Made by a program: the position numbers and the translations under genes | Notes under the pieces: model-generated | What the model was told of the DNA's origin: nothing | What the model saw: the letters and a program-made list of their open reading frames with translations, nothing else | Databases searched by the model: none | Part shown: positions 57,857-64,000 of the stretch, piece by piece | How the letters are laid out: each line of letters begins with the position of its first letter | Numbering within the stretch: the first letter of the stretch is position 1 | Assembly: GCF_000373625.1 (NCBI RefSeq) | Contig: NZ_KB891995.1 | Span: forward strand, 480,882-544,881 | Length of the DNA: 64,000 nucleotides | Source of the DNA: Streptomyces sp. LaPpAH-108 | GTDB taxonomy: Bacteria; Actinomycetota; Actinomycetes; Streptomycetales; Streptomycetaceae | Reading direction: 5' to 3'

Positions 57857-59584
57857 ATGAGGAGGGGAACGATGACGTCCGCCACTGCGCGCGCGGCCCG
57901 CCCGGCCGGAGCGCGCCCGCCGCTGCCCGCGCGCCTGCTGCGCGCCACCTTCCGGGGCCTCCCGGCGAAGCGGCACCCCGTGGGGTACGACCCCGCGCTC
58001 CCGGTGCCCGCCGCCGACGGCGGCCCGCTGCTCACCGACCACTACTTCCCGCGCGCCGAGGGCGACTTCCCCACCCTCCTGATCCGCTCGCCCTACGGCC
58101 GGGGCCTGCCGTGGTCCGCGATGTACGGTCTGCTCCTCGCCGAACAGGGCTTCCATGTGGTCGTCCAGAGCTGCCGGGGCACGGGCGGCTCGGGCGGCAC
58201 CTTCGACCTCTGGCGCAACGAGCCCGCCGACGGACAGGCGGCCGTGGCCTGGCTGCGTCAACAGCCCTGGTTCGACGGCAGATTGGGCACGGTCGGCCCC
58301 AGCTACCTCGGCTACACCCAGTGGGCGCTCGCCCTGGACCCGCCGCCCGAGCTGAAGGCGATGGTGATCCAGGTCGGCCTGCACGATCCGTACGCCCTCT
58401 TCCACACCGACGGCGCGCTGCACCTGGAGAACGCGCTCACGTGCGGGGCGGGCATCGCGTATCAACACCGGGGCGCGCTCGCGTTCTTGAGAGCCACCCT
58501 GCGCCTGAAGCGCCGCCTGCGGGACATCACCACGGCCCGGCCCCTGCGCGGCGCGTACCGGCCCGCTCTCGGCGAACTCCCCTGGCTGGACGACGTGATG
58601 ACCAACCCGGACCCCAACGACTCGTACTGGACCGGCGCTTCACTGGCCCCGGCCGCCGATCGCCTCCGCGTCCCCACCGCCCTCGTCACCGGCTGGCACG
58701 ACGCCCTCGCCGACCAGACCTTCGCGCAGTACGCCCGCCTGCGCCGCGCCGGATGCGAGACCGCCCTGCTCGTCGGCCCCTGGACCCACGCCTCCGCCCT
58801 CCAGCGGGGCTGGCCGGAGGTGTTCACGGAAAGCCTCGCCTGGCTGCGCGCCCACCTGTGCGGGGACCGCTCCGGGCTGCGGCCGACGGGGGTACGGGTG
58901 CATCTCGGCGGCACATGGCGGGACGTGGACCAGTGGCCGCCGGAGGCGGGGGCGGAACCGGGAGCGGAGTCGGCGCCGGTGCCGGAGCCGATCGCCTGGT
59001 ACCCCCTCCCCGGCGCCCACCTCACCCACCAGCCCCCGGTCGACAACTCCCCGGTGGCGTCCTTCCGTTACGACCCCGACGACCCCACCCCCTCCCTCGG
59101 CGGCCCCCTGCTCTCACCGGGCGCCGGACCCCGCGACAACCGCTCCCTGGAGGCCCGCGCCGACGTCCTCACCTTCACCGGACCGCCGCTCACCGAGCCG
59201 CTGGACATCCTGGGCCCGGTCACCGCCCGGATCGGCGTCTCCACCGACACCGGGCACGCCGACGTCTTCACCCGCCTGTGCGACGTCGACCCCGAGGGCC
59301 GCTCCGTCAACGTCTGCGACGGCCTCGGCCGGGCCCGTACGACCGGCGACGCCCCGGCGCGGCTCACCGTGCCGATGGGCACCACCGCCCACCGCTTCCC
59401 CGCCGGACACCGCGTCCGCTGGCAGCTCAGCGGCGGCGCCCACCCGCGCTACGCCCGCTCCCCAGGCACCGGCGAACTCCCGGCCGACGCCACCGAGTTC
59501 GTACCGGCCCGCATCACCCTGCACGCGGACTCGGCACTGACGCTGCCCCGGTATCAGAGCCCGAGGTCCGACAACCCCGGGTGA
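57857..59584 (+). CDS. CocE/NonD-family acyl hydrolase (X-Pro dipeptidyl-peptidase type)
   Basis: A 575-residue hydrolase. The oxyanion region is IRSPYGRGLPWSAMY, the nucleophile GPSYLGYTQWAL (Ser149), the acid in TGWHDALADQ, the His in VGPWTHAS. A C-terminal jelly-roll domain (residues ~370-575) is usual for this family. Known members hydrolyse cocaine, glutaryl-acyl bonds or X-Pro peptides. Two in-frame ATGs, 57857 and 57872, each follow an identical AGGAGGGGAACG. I use the first. It is probably under the adjacent TetR. Confidence 0.92.
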   Translation: MRRGTMTSATARAARPAGARPPLPARLLRATFRGLPAKRHPVGYDPALPVPAADGGPLLTDHYFPRAEGDFPTLLIRSPYGRGLPWSAMYGLLLAEQGFHVVVQSCRGTGGSGGTFDLWRNEPADGQAAVAWLRQQPWFDGRLGTVGPSYLGYTQWALALDPPPELKAMVIQVGLHDPYALFHTDGALHLENALTCGAGIAYQHRGALAFLRATLRLKRRLRDITTARPLRGAYRPALGELPWLDDVMTNPDPNDSYWTGASLAPAADRLRVPTALVTGWHDALADQTFAQYARLRRAGCETALLVGPWTHASALQRGWPEVFTESLAWLRAHLCGDRSGLRPTGVRVHLGGTWRDVDQWPPEAGAEPGAESAPVPEPIAWYPLPGAHLTHQPPVDNSPVASFRYDPDDPTPSLGGPLLSPGAGPRDNRSLEARADVLTFTGPPLTEPLDILGPVTARIGVSTDTGHADVFTRLCDVDPEGRSVNVCDGLGRARTTGDAPARLTVPMGTTAHRFPAGHRVRWQLSGGAHPRYARSPGTGELPADATEFVPARITLHADSALTLPRYQSPRSDNPG

Positions 59585-60021
59585 GCGTCGGGCCGTCGGC
59601 CGAGCGGCCAGTGGTACGTGCGCTGATCCTCGCTGATCGGCAGGTCGTTGATGGAGGCGAGGCGCACCCGCATGAGGCCGTCCTCGTCGAACTCCCAGTT
59701 CTCGTTGCCGTAGGACCGGAACCAGCTGCCCGAGTCGTCGTGCCACTCGTACGCGAACCGCACGGCGATCCGGTCCCCGGTGAAGGCCCACAGCTCCTTG
59801 ATCAGCCGGTAGTCCAGCTCGCGGGCCCACTTGCGGGTGAGGAAGGCGACGATCTCGTCCCGGCCGCGCAGGAATTCGGCGCGGTTGCGCCAGCGGCTGT
59901 CGGGCGTGTAGGCGAGGGCGACCTTCTCCGGGTCGCGCGAGTTCCAGCCGTCCTCGGCGAGGCGCACCTTCTCGACGGCGGTCTCGCGGTTGAAGGGAGG
60001 AAGGGGCGGGCGGGTGGCCAT
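59554..60021 (-). CDS. DUF1348/SnoaL-like (NTF2 fold) protein
   Basis: A 155-residue protein of the DUF1348 family. It opens PPFNRETAVEKVRLAEDGWNSRDPEKVALAYT and continues WRNRAEFLRGRDEIVAFLTRKWARELDYRLIKELWAF, then SYGNENWEFDEDGLMRVRLASINDL. An NTF2-like cone is expected; the function is unknown. ATG 60021 with GGAGTG upstream is preferred over the longer frame. Its 3' end overlaps the CocE gene by 31 bases in convergent orientation. Confidence 0.9.
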   Translation of the reverse strand: MATRPPLPPFNRETAVEKVRLAEDGWNSRDPEKVALAYTPDSRWRNRAEFLRGRDEIVAFLTRKWARELDYRLIKELWAFTGDRIAVRFAYEWHDDSGSWFRSYGNENWEFDEDGLMRVRLASINDLPISEDQRTYHWPLGRRPDAHPGLSDLGL

Positions 60022-60060
60022 GGGCACTCCAGGGGCTGGGGTGCCCCATTCCACCGCGCG

Positions 60061-60099
60061 GCGGGCAGTGATCGCATCCGGCGGCGGGCAGTGATCGCA
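60061..60099. repeat. Two direct repeats of GCGGGCAGTGATCGCA
   Basis: Identical 16-base units at 60061-60076 and 60084-60099, spaced 23 bases start to start, lie in the 279-base region between two divergent genes (DUF1348 and the alpha/beta hydrolase). Each contains the palindrome GATC-flanked TGATCGCA. They may be factor sites. A triple CGATTCC repeat is found near 60237. Confidence 0.55.
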
Positions 60100-60300
60100 C
60101 CCGATGGGCGGGGTGGCCGTCGCCTTTTGCCGGGGCGGCTGTCGCCCGTTGGCGGGGCGGCCGTCCGGAGTTGCGACGCTCCCCGCGCGCGAGACGATGG
60201 AAAAACGGCCGTGCGCACCACGTCACCCGCACGACGATCCCGATTCCCGATTCCCGATCCGCTCGCGCGGAACCCCACTCGCCGAGTCAGGAGCCGAAGC

Positions 60301-61269
60301 ATGTCCCACCACACCCCGCAGCACCTCCTGGTCCTCGAACAGGAGGCCCAGGACCTGGCGGACGCCACCGCCGCGCACCCCCGCATCTACGAGGTCCCCC
60401 CGGAGAACGGCCGCGAGATCCTGGACGATCTCCAGTCCGGCGAGGGCGTCCCCAAGCTCGCGGTGCAGGAGGAGTGGATCACGGTCAACGCGGGGGAGTA
60501 CGGCCCCGTACGCACCCGGATCATCCGCCCCGAGGGCGCCACCGGCACCCTCCCGGTCGTGCTGTACATCCACGGCGCGGGCTGGGTCTTCGGCGACGAG
60601 ACCACCCACGACCGCCTCGTCCGCGAACTGGCCGTCGGCGCACAGGCGGCCGTGGTCTTCCCGGTGTACGACCGCGCCCCCGAGGCCCGGTTCCCGACCC
60701 AGATCGAGCAGAACTACGCGGTCGGCAAGTGGATCGCGGAACACGGCGCGGACCAGAACCTGGACGCCGCCCACATCGCGGTGTGCGGCGACTCGGTCGG
60801 CGGCAACATGGCGACCGTCTTCGCCCTGATGGCCAAGGAGCGCGGCGACGTGGACCTCGCCGCGCAGATCCTGCTCTACCCCGTCACCGACGCGAACTTC
60901 GACACCGAGTCGTACGAGCAGTTCGCGGAGGGCTACTACCTCACCCGTGACGGCATGCGGTGGTTCTGGGACGCGTACACCACGGACCCGGCCCAGCGCG
61001 CCGACGTCCACGCCTCCCCGCTGCGCGCGGACCTCGACCAACTCAGCGGTCTGCCCCCGACGTTGGTCATCACCGACGAGGCCGACGTGCTGCGCGACGA
61101 GGGCGAGGCGTACGCCGCCAAGCTCCGTGAGGCGGGCGTCGACGTCACCGCCGTCCGCGTTCTCGGCACGGTCCACGACTTCCTGATGCTCGACACCCTG
61201 CGCGACTCGCAGGCGACGCGGGTGGCCCGCACCCTGGCGATCGAGGCGCTGCGCAGGGCCCTGCACTGA
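60301..61269 (+). CDS. HSL-type alpha/beta hydrolase
   Basis: A 322-residue esterase/lipase of the hormone-sensitive-lipase family. The oxyanion motif reads HGAGWVFGD (HGGG type), the nucleophile GDSVGGNMA, then DEADVLRDE (Asp) and VHDFLML (His). It starts at ATG 60301 (MSHHTPQHLL). Short-chain ester hydrolysis is expected; the natural substrate is unknown. Isolated, with its own upstream region. Confidence 0.92.
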   Translation: MSHHTPQHLLVLEQEAQDLADATAAHPRIYEVPPENGREILDDLQSGEGVPKLAVQEEWITVNAGEYGPVRTRIIRPEGATGTLPVVLYIHGAGWVFGDETTHDRLVRELAVGAQAAVVFPVYDRAPEARFPTQIEQNYAVGKWIAEHGADQNLDAAHIAVCGDSVGGNMATVFALMAKERGDVDLAAQILLYPVTDANFDTESYEQFAEGYYLTRDGMRWFWDAYTTDPAQRADVHASPLRADLDQLSGLPPTLVITDEADVLRDEGEAYAAKLREAGVDVTAVRVLGTVHDFLMLDTLRDSQATRVARTLAIEALRRALH

Positions 61270-61333
61270 CGGCACGCACCACGCGAGGCCGGGCGGCCCT
61301 GCCGCGTGCGGCGCCGCCGTTACCGTGTCCGGC

Positions 61334-62506
61334 ATGAACCAGCCACAACCCGCCGGAAACGGCCGGTCCTGGTACCGCCCCATGGTGGCCCGGCCCACCG
61401 ACGAGCGGCACCGCACCGCCACCGTCCTGGAGCTGTTCTTCGACCTCTGCTTCGTCACCGCGGTCGCCGAGTCCGCCGCGGCGTTCGAGCACGAGCTGGC
61501 GGGCGGCCGGGTGGGACACGGAGTGCTCGGCTACGCGCTCGTGTTCTTCGCGATCTGGTGGGCGTGGATGAACTTCACCTGGTTCGCCTCCGCCTACGAC
61601 ACGGACGACGTGCCCTACCGCGTCCTCACCCTGATCCAGATCACCGGCGCCCTCATCATGGCGGCCGGCGCGGCCAGGGCGCTGGAGGACTACGACTTCG
61701 CGGTCGTCACCTACGGCTATGTCGTGATGCGGCTCGCCATGGTCACCCAGTGGCTGCGCGCGGCCCGCTCCGACCCCGGCCGCCGCCGCTCCAGCCTGCG
61801 TTACGCGCTCGGCATTCTCGTCGTCCAGATCGGCTGGGTGGGCCGCCTCGCGCTGCCGCACGGCCTGGGCCTGCCCTCCTTCCTCGTCCTCGCCGCCGCC
61901 GAACTCGCCGTACCGGCCTGGGCCGAGCGCGCCGTCCGCACCACCTGGCACCCGCACCACATCGCCGAGCGGTACGGCCTGTTCACCCTCATCGTGCTGG
62001 GCGAGTCCATCACCGCGGCGACGGCGACCGTCCGCACCGCCCTCGACACCACCGTCTCCCTCGGGGACATCGCCCCGCTGGTCATCGGCGGCATCCTCAC
62101 CGTCTTCGCGATGTGGTGGCTCTACTTCACCCAGGACGCCGCCGAACGCCTGACCTCCCTGCGCATGGCCCTGCTGTGGGGCTACGGCCACTACGTCGTC
62201 TTCGCCTCCGCGGCGGCCGTGGGCGCGGGACTCGCGGTCGAGATCGCCCACCTCACCGGCCACGCCCACCTGAGCCGGGGCGCGGTGGCGGCGGCGTACA
62301 CCGTCCCGGTGGCGCTGTACCTGCTGGTGCTGCGCCTGCTGCACCGCCGGGGACGCGCGGGCGCGCTGGACGCGCTGTGGACAACCGGAATCCTCGCCGT
62401 CCTGGCAACGACCTTCACCCCGAGCCCGGTACTGGCGACGGGCTGCGTGATGTCGGCACTGGTGGGGGCGGTGGTGGCGCTGGGGGAGCGGCGGCGGCGG
62501 GGGTGA
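61334..62506 (+). CDS. LtrA-family (low temperature requirement A) membrane protein
   Basis: A 390-residue protein with about 11 membrane segments. Family blocks: ELFFDLCFVTAVAESAAAFEHEL at the N-terminus, AIWWAWMNFTWFASAYDTDDVPYRVLTLIQI, and HHIAERYGLFTLIVLGESI. LtrA was first noted for growth of Listeria in the cold; the molecular function is unknown. ATG 61334 is chosen; GTG 61325 is possible. It is convergent with the alpha/beta hydrolase gene at 62570. Confidence 0.93.
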   Translation: MNQPQPAGNGRSWYRPMVARPTDERHRTATVLELFFDLCFVTAVAESAAAFEHELAGGRVGHGVLGYALVFFAIWWAWMNFTWFASAYDTDDVPYRVLTLIQITGALIMAAGAARALEDYDFAVVTYGYVVMRLAMVTQWLRAARSDPGRRRSSLRYALGILVVQIGWVGRLALPHGLGLPSFLVLAAAELAVPAWAERAVRTTWHPHHIAERYGLFTLIVLGESITAATATVRTALDTTVSLGDIAPLVIGGILTVFAMWWLYFTQDAAERLTSLRMALLWGYGHYVVFASAAAVGAGLAVEIAHLTGHAHLSRGAVAAAYTVPVALYLLVLRLLHRRGRAGALDALWTTGILAVLATTFTPSPVLATGCVMSALVGAVVALGERRRRG

Positions 62507-62569
62507 CCTTCCTGGCGGCCCACGGCGAACGCCGCTTGGCGGCAGCGGTGGACCGCAAGGGGACACCGG

Positions 62570-63397
62570 TCAGGCCGATGACGGCACTCCCCGCAGAAAC
62601 TCCCTGATCAACCCGCTCACCACCTCAGGCTGCTCCACCGTGCTGCTGTGCCCGGCCCCCGGCACCACCTCAAGCCGGGCCCCCTGCACGGCCGCCGCGA
62701 TCCGCTCCGACTCGACGGCGGGAGTGGCGACGTCATCCGCCCCGACGGCGACCAGCGTGGGCACGGTGATGCGACCGAGTTCGTCGCTGATGCCGGGCCG
62801 CTCGACCACCCCGAGCACGGCCCGACGTATCCCCGCCCGCCGACAGCGCCGCAGCCGCCGTACCCACTCCTCGACCACGGGTCCGCTGCCCGGCGACGCA
62901 AGGAACTCGGGCCCGAACATCTCCGCCTTGACCCGCCCCAGGACAGGCCGCACCCCGGTGACCCGATAGACGTTGGCCAGCAGCCGATACTCCCCGACCT
63001 TCGCGGCGTCCTCTTCCCCCGCACTGGTGTCGAGCAAGGTGAGCGACCGAAGCACCTCCCCATGCCGGGCCGCGATCCGCAGCCCGACGAACCCGCCCAT
63101 GGACAGCCCGACGTAATGAACGGCCCCGAGCCCCAGCCGCCCGATCAACGCGACGGCATCAGCGGTCAGGGTGTCCATGTCGTACCCACCCGCCGCCGCC
63201 GGACTCTCCCCCTGCCCCCGCCAGTCGACGGTCACACACCGATACTCCCCCCGCAACGCCTCCACCTGCGGATGAAACATCCACCCACTGAAAAGCAGCC
63301 CATGCCCGAACACGACAACAGGCGCCTCAGGCTTCCCGGGCGGCGCCCCGCTGTCGGTGTAAAAGACGGAAGCACCATTGACGTCGATCAAGGGCAC
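62570..63397 (-). CDS. Alpha/beta hydrolase
   Basis: A 275-residue hydrolase: FGHGLLFSGWMFHPQVEAL (oxyanion), VDWRGQGES, the nucleophile elbow GLSMGGFVG, acid GADDVATP, and GAGHSSTVEQPE with the catalytic His. It belongs to the broad esterase/haloperoxidase/lactonase group; the substrate is not evident. The start is GTG 63397. It is on the same strand as the next gene, 60 bases apart, but a common operon is not certain. Confidence 0.92.
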   Translation of the reverse strand: MPLIDVNGASVFYTDSGAPPGKPEAPVVVFGHGLLFSGWMFHPQVEALRGEYRCVTVDWRGQGESPAAAGGYDMDTLTADAVALIGRLGLGAVHYVGLSMGGFVGLRIAARHGEVLRSLTLLDTSAGEEDAAKVGEYRLLANVYRVTGVRPVLGRVKAEMFGPEFLASPGSGPVVEEWVRRLRRCRRAGIRRAVLGVVERPGISDELGRITVPTLVAVGADDVATPAVESERIAAAVQGARLEVVPGAGHSSTVEQPEVVSGLIREFLRGVPSSA

Positions 63398-63457
63398 GCG
63401 CGGGCTCCTTCACGCTCAAGAGATGACAGCCGAGCGTAGGGACGCAGGGCCCGATGC

Positions 63458-64000
63458 TCAACGCCCGTATGCAACAGGGCCGTTCGACCGCCCCTCCACG
63501 GCCGACACCCCACCCCGCCGATACCCCACCCACAACCGCCCACCCACGTCCCCCAACACCTCATCGACAACGCCCACGAGCACCTCATCCCGCCCGTCAA
63601 GCACGTCTTTCACTCCCCGACGCAACCGCTCCCCCAACCCCGGGGCGGCAATGTCGAGCCGCCGAGCAAGCCACTTCCCACTCCCACGCCAGGACCGCCG
63701 CACAACAAGAGCCAACTCACCGGTCCGCCGAGCAAGTTCAGTGGCAATGAACAACCGCTCACTCTGATCCCGACTCCCCGCGAGGTCATCCAGCAGATCA
63801 GTGATGGCGTACCGCAGATCCTCAACTTCCTCACCGCTCACGTCAGGCGGCCCCGCATCGACCAGCTCCCGAGCCCGAGCCCCGATCCGCGCTCCCACCC
63901 CATCCACATCGAACAACAACTCCCCTTCAGCACACATAAAAAGCAACGGCGACCGCCCCTGCCCCACCTCCCGCCCCACATACGCTTCCCACGACGACTC
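63458..64000 (-). CDS. Nucleotidyltransferase-type protein, C-terminal part, cut by window edge
   Basis: The frame runs from beyond 64000 to a stop at 63458 (about 180 codons seen). SSWEAYVGREVGQGRSPLLFMCAEGELLFDVDGVG is followed by a helical domain (RYAITDLLDDLAGSRDQSERLFIATELAR, VVRRSWRGSGKWLARRL) and GGRLWVGYR. This matches the C-terminal half of common streptomycete nucleotidyltransferase-domain proteins; the catalytic N-terminus (GSxxxxD motif) would lie outside the window. The function is unknown. Confidence 0.7.
   Translation of the reverse strand, partial: ESSWEAYVGREVGQGRSPLLFMCAEGELLFDVDGVGARIGARARELVDAGPPDVSGEEVEDLRYAITDLLDDLAGSRDQSERLFIATELARRTGELALVVRRSWRGSGKWLARRLDIAAPGLGERLRRGVKDVLDGRDEVLVGVVDEVLGDVGGRLWVGYRRGGVSAVEGRSNGPVAYGR

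Overview
Organism and general character. The window is very GC-rich, uses GTG/TTG starts often, and carries ask-asd, recR-YbaB, purA, SURF1, DUF397/DUF5753 and WYL-type genes in the arrangement typical of a Streptomyces chromosome. It looks like ordinary linear-chromosome core sequence with accessory genes between the conserved blocks. I see no rRNA, tRNA, CRISPR array, insertion sequence or replication origin. Layout, left to right. 1-8.4 kb holds small regulator/enzyme modules: a secreted protein cut by the window edge, a WYL regulator divergent from a VOC protein, an SDR-cupin pair beside a MmyB-like regulator, a two-gene ABC exporter divergent from a GbsR/MarR regulator, and a second MarR. 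8.5-10.9 kb is a three-gene ABC unit (small zinc-ribbon-like protein, ATPase, and a permease with a long repetitive N-terminus). 11-12.8 kb has a DUF6087 gene and five diverged copies of a ~100 bp repeat. 12.8-17 kb has a degenerate diacylglycerol-kinase-like gene, purA and a secreted metalloprotease. 17-28 kb is accessory: a DUF5753/DUF397 pair, a TetR gene divergent from a frameshifted MFS pump, several orphan genes, a FAD monooxygenase and a GntR regulator. 26.4-32.1 kb is the most interesting part: an acetyltransferase, a frameshifted HTH/TPR regulator, a possible 32-residue precursor peptide, an asparagine-synthetase-like macrolactam cyclase and a fused ABC exporter, read here as a candidate minimal lasso-peptide (albusnodin-like) locus. 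32-38 kb has a TetR/VOC pair with a clear operator, an aminotransferase, a tyrosine phosphatase-acetyltransferase fusion and a heavily frameshifted surface-protein gene. 38-49 kb is conserved core: SLATT protein, YbaB, recR, DUF5063, ask with an internal start, an asd-like gene without the catalytic cysteine, an ECF sigma factor with a repeat-rich membrane partner, SURF1 and an S9 peptidase. 49-57 kb concerns ions and metals: a double TrkA-N potassium-channel-like protein, two tandem YraQ permease/TIGR03943 pairs around an AhpD-like protein, and a crcB-DUF190-crcB fluoride operon preceded by a probable fluoride riboswitch. 57-64 kb has a TetR/CocE-hydrolase pair with twin palindromes, further hydrolases, an LtrA-like membrane protein and the 3' part of a nucleotidyltransferase gene. 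How the genes work together. Most modules are a regulator divergent from its likely target, with an inverted repeat in between (near 1.77, 7.23, 20.23, 32.94 and 57.82 kb). Several accessory genes carry frameshifts or lack a start codon. Because these include single-base changes in G/C runs, sequencing or assembly error has to be excluded before they are called real decay.
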